A DNA stretch of 64,000 nt from Syngnathus acus (GCF_901709675.1 NC_051106.1:7328001-7392000), one strand, 5' to 3'. Positions 27,353 through 42,300 are shown, counted from the stretch's first letter. Made by a program: numbers and translations. Notes: generated by a model not told the origin, from the letters alone.

Positions 27353-30300
27353 AGGTGCTTGCGTCTTGGTTTACAGCTTCTGGCCTACCTGTGGCGGCGA
27401 GACCAGGAGTCGCTGCTCTCCGAGATGATATCATCTGACGTCCACGCCATCCTCATCAAAGTCGCCGCCTTAGGTGAGATACCCCCCCCCTCCCTATCAT
27501 CCCTCCCCCCACGGTCAGCCATTTTACTCTCTTTACTAAGTAGTGGCAGGAACGGGCGAATTTCGATCAGTGACTGATAGGAAGGAGGGGAGAAGAAAGC
27601 GCGAGAAGCAGAATAATGGCCTAATCGCGGATCTGCGGCTTAGCGCCGGTTGTCGAGACGTGTGCCAGAGGCAAAGGTATTGAAGCGGAGAACAATGTGA
27701 GGAGATAAGGAGCGCCGAGGGAGGAGGGCGTGCACGCTTGCTATCGTGCTAGGTGATCGCCCGCCTCCTCCCGATCACATTTAGCCCGTCAATAAACGGC
27801 ATGTGTCCCTCCGTGTCGCGCTCTCCGTACCTGATTAAAAATGGGCGAGCACTCGTTTCTGTCTCTCAACCACGTTGAGGTAAATGCGCTGTAATTCGCT
27901 GCCTGTTTTGGAGCCTGAGGGCCAGAAGATGACGAGGACTTACTATGTTCAGGAAATCAAAAAAAAGTTTTCTTGTTCAAACGCTCACTTTTCTCAAAGT
28001 TTCTTGCTGCGCTATGACGATTACAAAACACAAAGCATCACTTGTTAATAGAGCTGAACTATTTAGGGAAAAGTAATCACTTGTAACTCTGTTCACTCTA
28101 CCATAAACAAAACTTCATCTGAAAGCGAATCCTCTACATTTTTTTGCGGATTATAATCAGAAAGAAACATCACCTCGGGTGTCTTTTTTTTTTTTTTTTT
28201 TTTTTAGCATGCAGCTAGGCCTTCCACAATATTGCCAGTTTCATGTGCTTGTGTTTTGGCTACAGGTAATAAAAAAAGTGGCGCGATCTTATCGACTCCT
28301 CACTTGTCCCGCGGCACAAGTAATTAGAAAGGAGACTTTTGAAGGAAGGCCTTTAGGCAATCCTCTTCTAATTGCAGCTTTTTGGTGGGAGCAGGTCTGG
28401 GCAGTGATTGTGTGACAGCACAAAAAGTCTTGTTGGAGACAGAAAAGGATTTACCTCATCATTTTCTTTTTTTCCAAAAAAAGTGTGGAGGTCAAAGTTT
28501 AAGTCTCCCTATGAAATGACAGCTGAAACAGCTTACGATATTCTGTCAAAATGATACGGCCAAATGCGTCCCCACGCTTTCCCGCCAAGTCAATAAAGAT
28601 TAATATTCCTCCGTTTGCCGCTCGGGGAAGATAGGTGCAAATTAAAAGGGAATGGATAAAGAAAAGTATCTTTTTTTTTTTCTTAAGGGGAGGATATAGC
28701 TTGATGACAAATCCTCGTTGTGAAAAGACAGCTGTCCAAATGTGGGATAATCCCCTAAGTGAATTCTCCCCAAGTTTGAAATCTGTGCTGATGGCAGCTT
28801 AATACCATGTAACAAGAGAAAAGTAGCGCTAGAAGAAAATGTCGTTAAAAAATTAACAAGCTCAACTGGTCACTGAATAAAAAAAAAACCCTAACAACAA
28901 AAGAAGTGAAATTTCACAAATATAAACAAAATGGCTGACTTTTTTATTTTTTATTTGGCTAATTCAGCTTTTCATATTACACCTCATTGTCCAAATCCAA
29001 TTTTTTTGCACCTCAAAATGACAGAAAAATTAAATGAGTGTTTCTTGTTTTCCTAAAGGTAATTGGTTCTTCTGAAAGTCACGATCAAATATTCATCTAA
29101 TTAGCTAATCGATGGTGGCGAGTCAGGGCACCACAGGTCCCTCGCTTAATTGGGATTCTTCTCCCAAGACAATACAAAAATCAAAGCCCCCTCACCCCCC
29201 CTCCCCTTTTTGTTCTTTTTTTTTTTCCCCGATTTCTCTTAGGGATGACAAAGTTTTATCCCAACACAATTTCCGCTTTCCGTAATTCCATCCAGACACT
29301 GAATTCCTGATAAAAAAAAAAAAAGCCTGACAAATGTTCCATATAACCTTCCTCTTATCGTCCGTTGTTTCGGCCCCTTCTTTGTGATAGCGAGCGAAGA
29401 TGTATTGTTTTCGAGCGTAGTTTTAAAAGTGCTCACTTGACAAGGGAGGCGAGACGCTTATACTATCCATTTAGTGGGCTAAAGTGCCGCACGTCACCAA
29501 TGTAATTTGGCGTGGGGGGGGATTAAAGCCGAGCTGTCACCAGATTGGGAGAAAAAGCCCGTGGACATCTGCGATAGCGCGCTCACGGCTAGGCTGGCTT
29601 GGGCTAAGACGCTATCTGCCATCTCCAGGTTTTTCCATTCAGCGCACGGAAGGGAACTTACAAGTAGTTTGAGCTAACAATGTAACTTCACACAGCTAAA
29701 CCTCTTCACGGTGGGCAAAGGCCAACAAAACTTTTTTTTTTTTGCTAGGAAAGTCAAGTGGTGTCAATACAGGGCTGCCTGCTGAAACGTGTTGACGCTA
29801 TTTTCGCACCGTTTGTGCTACTTAAGGCTTTTAAGTAATTGTCTCCTTGCTGATCATCAATAATTTAAGTGCATAAAATTTAATGAAACTATCAAAAAAA
29901 AAAGGGTGGCATCCCCTCTGCAATTTGGAGCCAATTATGAAGATTTTGTTAAAAGACATGACTAATTATAGAGGATATTTAAAAGGAATTTAATTTTAAT
30001 GCATCGCTCCTTATTACCTTTGCGGCGGGGTTAAGATGAGAGGATGTCGAGATTAGAAATTCTCACTCTAATTAAGAGCACGGGTCCCCCGGGATGAGAA
30101 TAAGGTTGTGCTCATTCTACCGTCATGCCCCCCCCCCCCCCCCACATTGTGTTGGACCATCGTGAAATACAATTGGGATTAAGATGAAGCCCAAATTCCG
30201 CCTTCACGTCTCCCACCCATGGCTCCCCACGGGTGGGCTCGCGCCGACTGACACTTTAACCTTTGAGCTTGTCAGGCCACGAGGGAGAAGATATCCTCAC

Positions 30301-33300
30301 ATTACGATTAACTTTGCTCCTTTAATTAGAACCCCCCTCCCACTTCCCCTACACACACACTCAAAAAGGTTTTATGGCCATCTCAGCGATCATCAGGGGT
30401 GCGCCATACCTCTCGGGATGAATCGGCCACTTGTTAAAGATCACGTCAATCACTGAAGACACATCTTTGGTGACGTGCAGTATGAAATCATTGTCTTGGG
30501 AGCTGAACAATGAAGGGTGAGCCCATTACAGTCATCAGATGTTGACCGTATGAAGCTCAGTGGAGTGAGGCATGCTGGCTAGTCCCTATCTTCCCCTCCC
30601 TATGCCCTTGAGTCACTTCTCTGCACCGGGAGGGCTCAAGACAAATAAACAGCATCTCTTTCCACAGTTTATGTTCTCAAGGGGGGAGTAGATGACGTGC
30701 GCGTATATAAGTATACATTTGTGTGCATACACAGCTTTTGAAAACTGTTATCCTTAGCCGCAGAGATGTGTCTACACTCCTTGCAAAGTCAAACAACCCG
30801 ATGTGTTGACGTCGGTCACCTCATCTGTGATTCTTTCTCTCCGCACGTTAGGCCTGGACCCCGACAAGCACCTGGGAAAATCTCTGGCCGACATGGCACC
30901 ACACCTGAAACAGGTATCATGTTCTCGCAAGGCATATTATGTTCGAAATCAGTCTTTGTTTACTTTTTTAACGCATTCAGTATCAGCCCAGTTAAAATGG
31001 ATGATGATACATTTTTGCCAGAGGAGTGCTACTTGTCATTGGCTTTTTATGCTCTAAAATTCATTTTTCATTGTATGATTGTGTACTTTAAGCAAGAGCT
31101 TCATTTTTGGTGGTTTGCGCAGCTCTCCCAGAAGTACGGCGTCCATATTTGCGGAGAAGGAGGAGAATATGAAACCTTTACCCTAGATTGCCCCCTCTTC
31201 AAAAAGAGGCTCGTCATGTGAGTATTCCGAAACTCAAATCTTGATTTATTTTCTGACTTGCAACAAGAAGAGAAACCCTAACTGCTTTTCCCCTCACGCA
31301 TCGCAGCGATTCGTCCGAGACGACCATCCACTCGGCCGACGCGTTCGCGCCAGTCGGCTACCTGCGCTTAACCGCCATGCGCACAGAAAGCAAAGACAGA
31401 GTGAGTAGAAGCCAGCAGATGAAATCAATCCTATTCGCCACAACGCGATGAACTTAATGGCCAAAAAAACAAAAGAGAGAAAAAAAAAACAGAAGTGAGT
31501 CCCTTTTTTGGTGTTGGTTGTTGCCAAAGCACTCACAGGGCAAAACAAATAGAAGAACAAACGCCTTTGGTGTGTGATAACTTTGCTCAGGAGGAGAGGG
31601 AGGAGCACGGAACCGGAGGCTAGAGTTCAGATCAGCTTCCAGAGGGGCCACCCTTTCGCATACTCTCTCTCTCTCTCCCTCTCCATCCTCCAGCCCCGCA
31701 TGGCCTACTTTGACGTCTGCAATATTCACTGCTGCCCCAAACTAGGCCCAGCTTAATAAACATGTCCTCTCAAATTAGGCCGATTTGCATTCAGGTAGGA
31801 GGCTAAGTGGGCGTGTTTTTTTTTTTTGTGTTTTTTTTGGGCTTAATTAAAAGGAGCTCAAAGAAACGATGGTGAATAGCAAAACACGAACTGGAATAAG
31901 TTGCATGATTCGAGCGTCTTACAATAATGTATGAAAGCTGATTTGCTTTTTTGTTGCCTCCTTCGTGTGGGTTGGGGGGGTTGTTATGGACAGAAAACAT
32001 ACCCCCGTCGCACTCCACCCGTGACCCCGCAGCCTTGCACCCTGAAGCTATATATTCCCCCCACATCACATGCCCACCCCCCACCCCAAGGATGCTGGGG
32101 GAAGAACAGGAAGATCCAGGGATAGTCGAGGCGTGGGGGGGGGCGACCAGGGGAGAACCTGCCCCGGTTCAGCCTTCTGAAGCTCTTCTCGTCAGGGTGA
32201 CAGATCGGCGCTGACACCAGCACTAGAGGAGACGGCACCGGGCTCAGGGGGTGGGGACGGACCGCCGTCATTTGCCCTCCGTTAATGCTAGTCAAGCTAT
32301 TTTTCATGCTGGCAAGGAGAGCAGAGGGGATGAAGTATAATTAATTTGATTATCTTATGGCCTAATGCAGTTGACAGCAGATGAAGGAAGGGGGGGGGGG
32401 GTCAATGAGTTTAGGGCATGGTGACGGGAGTGTGTGGATAAACTATGAAATATGTATTTGAATGCAGCGGCCGGCTTTGGCAGGTAACGCGCGCGCGCGC
32501 GCCTCGAGAGAATGCTAATGATTTGCGATTTAAAGGCGACGCGGAGAGATAAAGACGAAAAACACAAGCGCAGCCGCCGCCCGCGTGCTCGTCACATTTG
32601 ACTGACAGCCGGCGTGATTGAATCTCTGCTCTCCCAACACACAAGTATGTCAGGGCCTTGTTTCCATATTCATCCACCTTCAAGTTACGTTTGCCCGGGC
32701 TCTCAAAAGACTGACACGCATTGAAAAGGTTGAGTAATTATGCAGCGTTTTGTCTGCTTTGGCCTCGTGTATACGCCCCCCCCCCCTTTTACACACTCTC
32801 ACCCCTAATGGCAGGATGCGGTGGCGCGAGATGTGGCCCGCGCTCGTTGTCCTTGCCAGAGCGCCATTGACAAGATGACGGAGGAGGCGGAATATGCTGA
32901 TGGAGCTGGAGACGACCACCCTCACCGGCGACAATTTACATCAGTCGCTGACCTTAGTTGTCAGCAAGGCTACGGTGAGCTTCGCTTATTGTTCCGGCAT
33001 GCGTGCAGCCCTGCGTTTATGTTTACAATACACATGTGTATGGAAAGGTGGAGGGTTGGGGCGGGGGTTTGATATCCGTTCCATGAATCTGTGTGACACG
33101 CATTGCGATGCCTCCGTCGCTTGTCTGCATCTATGCATGGTTACCTCCTGCATCACGCGCATAAAGAGCGGGTCATCAATCAATATCATTATCCAGAATT
33201 TGATTCCACCAAGTATTGGAATGGGCCTCCAAAAATCCATCTCGTCTCCTAACCTGCAAACGCTCTCCTCCGTATTTAAAGCAGTCCCCGCAGATGTGCC

Positions 33301-36300
33301 TCCGTCCTGTTCTTCCAGAACTTCTCAGGGTTACCAGTGGATTTCTGGCATCAACGGCCTGCAAAGCCAAGACCCCGGGATCCAGGGCCAGACTGCAGCG
33401 GCTTTTGTACTCTTGAGAAGTAAGGAAAGGAATCAGAACAATGATCGATGTAGTACCTCTCTCTATTGGCACTTAGCAAAACAAACTATGATGTTCTGTT
33501 TAAATGCTAATGTTAGCTGATCCTGTTAGCTTCAGACGCTGCGGTATTATAGTCCATAGTTTCATAATTCATTTCAATGAGGAAGGATGAAGCACTCGGG
33601 TAGGACCGGATTTCTTCCTCCATCCTTTTGGTTTTCTTCTGGCTTTGTTAGCATGCGTGAGGCGTAGCGCCAAAGCCTTTCTGAGGTCTCGTCCCGGGCT
33701 CGACAACCCAGCAGGAGACCAAGGCCTGGCGTCAGACGCTACGTCGGCTGCTCGAGCGGAATAGCAAACGGTGACCTCGCCACCAAACAAGGACAAGCTC
33801 TTCAAATGTACCCCGACGACGCCAGACGCTTTTTTAACGCAGGCGTCCAGACAGTACAGTCACGTTTTATCATTTTTGCCCCGCAGATGTTTCAAAGTGG
33901 GCGCTTTTTGCAGTCTATCTGTAGTTCCCTCGCTCTCCCTCGCTCTCGAACCGTTTCTTTTTTTTTTGATGGAGAAAGAGGAGCGAAAGATGAAAAGCAT
34001 ATTTAATGTTTATCACGGTGCTGGGCTGAATTGCCTTCGCAGCGTGGAGACAATATTAAACAAGTTAATATTTAATGAACGGCCTCTTTGTATGAGGATG
34101 AAGTAGTGCGAGAGAGACGGCGGTGTTGGCGAAGGCAAAACAAACTTGAAGCGCTTTCAAACGATTGCAAGGGGAGACTTGGCTTTGAGCGTTTTGTGTG
34201 TGTGTGTGTGTCGAGCTTGTGTTTGTACTCGACATGCACGCACGCCGCGTACGCTTTCAGGGAGGGACAAACACCATTAGCGCTTCACTGTGGCTTCAGT
34301 CGTATTAAAAATACATCAACGAAACGATCTTCAGCACAAAGCCGATGCTTTGCAGATGCACAGGTTGGCTTTATTGCTAAGCGCTGCCTGGAGGAGCTGC
34401 ACAACCTCCAAAAAAAAAAAAAAAAAAAAGGCTCAAGTTGAAGCAGGCTTAGCCCATTGTTGGAGGTAATCTTCAAAACCAAATTGTTTGAACTGACCAT
34501 TAAGGAGAAGTTGTGTTTTGTTGCTGCCTGGTGAAAAGCATGTCCACATTTTTCTTTGAAACATTACTTTAGCAACTATCACCCAAAATACTTTTTTTGT
34601 GGCTTTTTTCTGAAGGAACAGGAGTAACTCACAAAATCTGGAAATTAATTCAGTGTTTGGACTTTTTTTATTAGATAGTGAATATAAATAAATAAAAACC
34701 AAATAAAAGAAATAATAAAATAAGCTTAGCCTTTTTTGTGAATAAGAACAAGAACCTCACAGTTGCAGAAACAAAAAATTTTTTTTGGCACTTAGAAACA
34801 TGAATAAAAAATATTTTATTTGGACAGTGACAATAACCAAAAATATGTCTAATATTACGTTTACTAACCTATTTTTCTTCATTTTTAATAAGAAATCATT
34901 TTTAAAAAAATGTCAAAGTGAAAAAATACTAAATATATACATGACTATTATATATCAAACTCAATGATTTGCATACAGTACCCAAAAAACATTCATAATA
35001 ACCATTCACACTCTTTGTGTGTCCAGGTCAGCTGGATGCCAGAGGCTGGAACATGAAGGACATTGTCCTCGTCCACCTTTACGTGAACAACATGGACGAC
35101 TTTGGTCCCCTCAACTCCGTGTATAAGAACCACTTTTCCACCAACCCTCCTGCCAGGTACAAACTCAACCACATCCCATTCCGAGCAGTCATGCTAAAAC
35201 ACTCCTTTTCGACATCCAGGGTGTGCGTCCAGGCCTCGCTGCCCGCTGGCCATCTTCTTCGGATGGACTGTCTCCTCCATGAGTGGAGCGAGCCGGCCGC
35301 GGAGGGTTGCTTTCATCGGAGGGAAGCGCTCCACGTGCAGAGTTTATCTCACTGGGCCCCGGCCAACATCGGCCCATACAGTCAAGCCCTTAGGGTAAGA
35401 ACGCTACAACACACACACTTTGTGGAATCCTTTTTTATTTTTGTTTTAAAGTCAGTAGTGACACAGAATAATAGTTCATGGAATAGTCTGCACACATTGA
35501 TAACGTTTCTCCCCCCCCCCCCACAACCTTGTTTTTAAGTGACACATCACAGACAGGAGTTCTAATTGTTGCGTTTGTGTTTTGGTTTGCAAAAAGCATA
35601 ACGTCAACTCGGTCTACAAATGCGGGGATTTCAAGGAGCTTAGCGGCCGTTCCCATGATGCGTAGTTACACGATGCTTTTTATGTATTTGCCTCCGTTGC
35701 TGTTTATGCACGCTGCAGCGTATGATTGTGGTTTTGTACCATGCCGTATTTTGTCCCTCGCTGTCGGAAGCGCGTCTCCATTTTTGTCACTCAGGGGCAC
35801 AGAAAGAACGTCGGAGCCGGGGGAAGTGCGGTGCTGCGGTTGAGCGCTCGTCCCTGCAATTTTTTTGTTTATCTGTTTGTCTACCCGCTGCGTGTTATCC
35901 GGGATTACGCTTGTCAAGGTACTGTCAACAAGGATAGTGTCCATCTCCTGCACACCGTCCTTGATGCCGCTGCCAAATCTGCGTATGAGTCGGAACACGT
36001 GTGGATTAGCTATCCGCTTCGATGCCTTGACAGCGCGCACGGCCGTGACTCAACGCAGCTCGCCGATTCGAGAGTTGTCGAAATGTTAGATTTACTCAGG
36101 GGCCCGTTTAAACGACACTTATTTCATGTTGGACTATGCTGCAATAGCTGCTGTGTTTTCCCAAATACGGTCATGGTGTTTTAAAACGCATTCACGCAAG
36201 CTAACCTAGCCGTTGAAATCCTCACTCATGTCAAAAATGTCCCTCGTGTCGAAAAGTGCAAACAGATGGAGCGTCCAAATCACAGGCCTTAAAAGTTACC

Positions 36301-39300
36301 AGCTGGCTCAGTCAAAAGATAACCAAAGAAGCTAGTTTAAATTCTCCTCTAAGAAAACAATGCGAGGAGTCTGCTTGTTCGACAGCTCCTTCTCACCGCA
36401 ATGACTCAGTTTGATCAAAAACATGTCTGAAGGGTCTCTTCGGCGCAACTAGGGATTATTCTGTTCCATATTGATACAATTAGCCCCTCGCTGCGAACCT
36501 GTCATCAGCGCCTCCGTCTTGGTGACGCTCCACTTTGGCGGCGGATGCGGTGCCGACGTGGCAAACGGCAGAACGAACCGTCGTTGCAATCCACCCAAAC
36601 AAATCAACAGGTGCACCTTTCGATCTTCCGTTACATTTTATAATCCATAAAATGGATGCTGTTGGTAGCTGTTTTGTTTTACTTCAAGCTAAGCAATGTT
36701 AGTACTTTGAGGCTCCAAGGTTTAAAACCCCATAAAGACGTTTCTCACTCATCACATTAGCTCGCATCTCGCAGCCGGGCCTCTTATTATTGCTCGTAAA
36801 GATCTCAACAGGTGTGCCGGGGATCCACACACAGACATCACGTGATTGCCCCGTAACATTCTTTCGATAAGAGAAGCTCCAATACGTCGGTATCGTTTTA
36901 AAAGCGTGCTCTTGTAAATCCCGCGGTTGAAACGAGATACCAAAGAACATCCACGGCCGTGTTTCTTCCGTGCGGTTTGGGCTTCTTTATTGCATTCCAA
37001 GCCCTGTCGCTCTCATTGCGCTTTCCCGGCACTCGTTGCTGTTGGCTTCTATTTCCAAAAAGCCTCATGGACATTTGTCATAAACTTGTCTTGGTTGAAA
37101 TAATTCAAATGAAAACTGCTACAAAAGCATAAATTAATGCGAACAATTTGAATTTGGATCAGTGCGAAACTGATAAAGTATGCAGCTGTCCTCATAGTCA
37201 TTTGAATCTTTAAAAAATAAAATGCTCCAAGCTAAACAATGTACTTAAAAGCAAAGCGCAGAGAGTCTCTGTCCCTAAAATGTCATCATTCAGTTTTAAT
37301 ATTTCCAGTGATTTACATATAATCAACCATAATAAAATAAATACATATTCATTGTAAAGGCTATGCAGTCTCACTGGAATAATTCTCATTCGCCTTTGTG
37401 GCTCACATGTTGACTAGCTTGGCACATGACGGACGGGAGACCTTCAAAGTTGTCATCCAGCCGTCCGCCTCCTCATGCAGAATGTTGAGTCCTGACATAT
37501 TTTTCTTGGATTTTGATTTAAAGAATTAGTTAACCTTTACGTTGTCAAATCGGAGCTGTGGGCAAAAAAAATGTGCTCGGCTTACCTGATTCACATTCGT
37601 CATTTCTCTGCATGTTTGCATCAACCCTATCTTGACATTAATTGTTTTGGCTGTCTTATCACAGATCCAATTGCAAAGGTGTCCAGCAATCTGACATCAT
37701 TTGCATAATCCAATTAAGATGATTTACCGCTTTAGTGCATCCATCAATTAAGCGACAAACCAAAGATGGTGACGTCAAAGCACTTAAAACCAAAAGCATA
37801 CCAATGAAGCTTTCACAGCCGAAGCTTTTAAACAATTCCACCCAATTAGTGTTATAGAAAGATTCGTCTACTTCTTAAATCGGGTTGAGCAATTAGGCAA
37901 ATTTGAATCAATGTTGCCCCAATGCAATTTTCAAATCGTGATTTGGGGAGCTCTGCTTCATTTCAACTGGTCGCTAAGCTATATATTTTTTTAAAGTTCG
38001 ACCAAACGGTGATTGACAGTCGACAACCTTGTGGGAGAACAGTCGTGCGCCAAGCCACAATAGAATTCCTATTGGATTTTGAAATTGTCAAAGTGGACCG
38101 CCAGGCATGGGCGGCAAAGTGGATGTGACGCCGCCAATTAGCATCAAAGGGCAGCGGAAGTGTAGCCAGGCACACATTAGCATTTGAAAAATTTCCCACC
38201 GTGCGGAGAAACATTGAAAAACAATAATGGGAACTTTTTCGGGACCGATTGACGATGCGGATGACATCATAGCGAGTCAATAAAAATGTCAAGTGGCTTT
38301 AATATTGTGCGAACAGATGAATTTGGACGTTTAACTTCATTTTGAATTCCACCCAAATTAATCCAGTTGGAATCTGACGGCTCTCGCTGAAGAGGTGGCT
38401 GGCGCCTGTTAGCACCTTTTCTTCCTGCTTTTTTTTTGCCGCCATCTATTAAAACCTGTCTTCTATCTCACCTCTCGCGCTTGTGGCACTTTATGGAATT
38501 ATTTTTGTGGCGTGTGAGAACCGGTGTAGCCCACAGAGTTATTAGGTCGATGAAAAACGAGCTCCGGAATGCTCGGCAACTTGTCGTCACTCATGTTAAC
38601 GCTTTTGCTTCCTTTTCGGAATACCTGAATGATGAGCGGTGACACGGATCTTTTGTCTGAATACTTCTTGAGTGCCGGTCAGGATGATGACCGATTGGCT
38701 GTCTCTTGACTGTCTCGGACGCCATCCGATACACAAACACCGAGGTCAAGCGTCTTCCCTTGAAGTGGACACGCACCAAAGCCACTCATCAAAACCAGTG
38801 AGACCTCCGCAAACCGCCGTGTCATGTGACAGATGTTTACTCCACACAAAATTGTTGGTGCCCGTCATTTAATGAAAGAAAAAACCCACGAGGGGTTACA
38901 GAAGTAACCTGAATCTGACAAATGTAACTTTAAGAAAAAAGAATCACTGAAAATCAGACATTGCTTTTGAACTACTTCATTTAAAAAAAATAAATGATGA
39001 AAGAGGCCTAGACAAAATGGCGGCACCTCCTGAAAATTTTACTAGGGACATGTTGAACTAACTTATCCTCTAATTAGCATCATGGATGACTTCAGATATA
39101 TAAATAACCAGACGGTACTTTCAAATACTTTTAAGGATTTCAAATCAGAAACCGTAAGATTGGATCTCAACTATAGTTTACATTTACCAGCCACTTCAAT
39201 ATAAAATTAAAAAGTCAGATCATAGTACGACAATCCCGAAATGGCATCATCAACTCATTGACTTTCACCCATGACAGAGACGGACGGACTTAAGCCTTGG

Positions 39301-42300
39301 CGGAGGTCTGCTTTCATTTAGCACGTATACCGCAAACATGCTTGTGTAATTTAGTCCCGGGACCGGACTCCCCTTCCCGCTCGTTTGAGGCTTCCCAGCA
39401 TGTACGCTACCATATATCAGAGTTGATGCGGTTTTGGAGAGCCAGTTAACTCTGGAACCGATGGACTGCGTTTGGGGGGGGGCGGGGGGGGGGGGCGGTG
39501 TATTTGAATGGGTGACTGTAGCCCCCACAGCCCCGCCCCTTCCCACCCCTCTTCTGCAGCTAGCACCACGTGGTGGACACGAGCTGGTATTAGCATGTAG
39601 TGAGGACACGGGGAGAGAGTGGACGTGTCACAGTTGCTCCGTCAATGCGCTGGGTTTCTGTCCACTGCCACACTGGCACTCATTAATGGGCCTGAGCATG
39701 ATTGCCTCTGAGGGGCTCGCCGTGTATTGTTATTGGTGCTCGACTGCCTCGAAAATCAAGGAGCACGGCAGACGCGCATATCCTCCGATATTTAATTATT
39801 AATAGGATTTTGTGCCGTACACTTGCTTGTGGGACACGCTTGGCTTGTAAATGGCCACAACATGAGTTCCGTATGCACAATTGATGAGATCCGATGCAAG
39901 TGCCGCATCAACGGTAATCTAATACTTAAATGTGACGTTGTCATCACTGCCATTGTGATTTTTGCTTGACCAATCAACAGGCTGTAGTGTTTTTATATAT
40001 TTATATATATATATATATAATATTTTAATAATATTTAATGATATTTTAATAATATTTAATGATATTTTTTTACTGCATAAATGTATAGCGTGTTATTAGG
40101 TGTATCTAATATTGTGGCTAGTGATGGTCAATATTAGTGTAAAGCAATTGTATTGTCCTTTTTTTTTCTTTAAGACGCACATGCGTCCTGTTTGTTGACA
40201 TGTGCGTGCGTATGTGCGGTAGAGTGGAAAGAGGTTTTGCAGACACGCCAGTATGTGTTTACGCCGCCGCCGCTATCCACCGTGACACTCCCGCTATCAA
40301 CAAACTGCAAACACTCAGTCAAAACACGTCAATTATTCTCAGATCCTCCCATGTCTTGATGATCGGTATTGGCTCCCCCCCAGTTATGGGCGGCTTGACA
40401 TGGTTCTTTTTTAGTTGTACATTGCAATAAGTGAAGAGGCAATGCACAGATAAAAAAAAAAAAAAAATTGCTGTTGTGAAATGAGTGCGATGTATGACCG
40501 TCCCATTACTATGGTAACTCGCTGCTATATTCAGAGCTGCCTGCTTGCGTTTCTTCCTCCTGCAATGACGAGAGCTGACAGGGCCCAAACACACGCACAC
40601 GCTCGCACACGCAAGCAAGAAGGATGTTGAGGATGCTCCTTGTTAAATATATACATGCCTAATACACAACGAGCGATACAGAAGCTCCGTATTTAATAGT
40701 TGGGTGGGAAAATGCACTTTATTTTATAGGAAGAAATACAATCCTGTATTTATTTGAATCTTAATAAATCACATTCACACACAGAAGTTGGCAATGTGGA
40801 AAATATCATTTTTAGAAATATAAAATAACACAATAATATTAGTAAAAATACGAAATATCGAAATTTTAACTGTTAAAAAGGGCTGAACATACATATAAGG
40901 TAATATAACATTGGGAAGAAAAAAAAAATCCCCTTTCCCCCCAAAGAAAAAGATTAAACTGAGTATTCCGTTATTCATGATCTGTGGGTTTCATTTGTAG
41001 TTTGTTTGGAGAGCACAAGATTAATAAAAGAGGAGCAAAGAATGACTAGCAAATGTAACACTGATGCTCCTCAGCCTTTTTTTTTTTTTTTTTGTATTTT
41101 AGGAATTTGCTCCGGCAGCAGCAGATGATGTATGTGATTATTATGCCCCAGTTCTGCGATTCCTTAAGTTGCGCACATTAAAAGTGACAGTGGATGCCTC
41201 TGGTTAGAAATGATTATTACATCCACATGCAACAATATGCCAGCATTTCCATTTTTTTTTTTTTGCAGCCCCACAGACGACTCAGACAAGATTAGCGGTT
41301 GTTTTGCATTTTATTTGAGGGTTTAGGGGGGTTTTTTGGGGAAGGGGGCTTTTTATTTCGCATCTCTTATTGATGTTATGGATTTATCATTATGGGTGTG
41401 GTTGTAGGTTGTGAAGTTAAATGGGAAGATTCCTTTTGGAATGTCAAAGTTTTGGAGGGATACGTTGCCTCTTTTCATATATTTTCGAGTATGTTTCTTG
41501 TGTGTGCTTGTTGCTGTATTTCGTATATACAGAATATTTATTTAATAATAGTCATTTTTAGTAAGTTTTTTGGCCATTCATATATTTAAAGTCATAACAT
41601 GGTGGTAGGAATAATTTTAGACATTTGTTTTTTTTTTTGCTTTATTTTAATATATACAAAATATCTTTTTAGCATGTTTTGTCTATATTTATTCATTTGG
41701 CCATTCATATATTTAAAGTCATAACATGGTGGTAGGAATAATTTTGGACATTACAATTCTTGCCAAACTTTAAAATATATATCCATTGACTTTATTAGAA
41801 CATTTTATAGTGTGTTTTTGTTTTTGCTTTTTATGTTTGTTAATCTCTTGAAGGAACTCAACATTTTCTTTATTTTTACAGTTTATAGTATTGTGTAATC
41901 ATTTTTAGGGCATGTTATAATTTTTACATTTTGCCTATTTATAAATCTTAACAAACATAATAACAACAATATTCTTACGTAGTATTTTTTTATAGTTATA
42001 GTTAGTTATTGATATTACAGTAAGAAATTTCTGTGTAGTTATTTGATGAAAAATGAATGCAGGCAATACCTTTGTATTGGTTTTCCGCAGTACAGCCCAC
42101 AGACAACGATTTACAGCTCTCTCAATATTACCACTAGAATTTGTACTTTATTAAAATGAACATTTTGACTTTGGGCAACCAAAAATGTTTGACAGTTGCT
42201 TTTTGGACCGTTTTGGAGCTTTTCTCTTCATGCAGCCATACTGCCATCTGTCGAGACGAGGCAGCACTGCACCCATTTTGTGTGTTCTTAGCAATGATAT

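Noticed and set aside
32894-33520. 208-codon frame overlapping dph6 exons 9 and 10
   Set aside because: Its part over exon 9 is in a different frame from the phase-consistent gene, and it reads through intron 9. Only its right part is real dph6 coding sequence.
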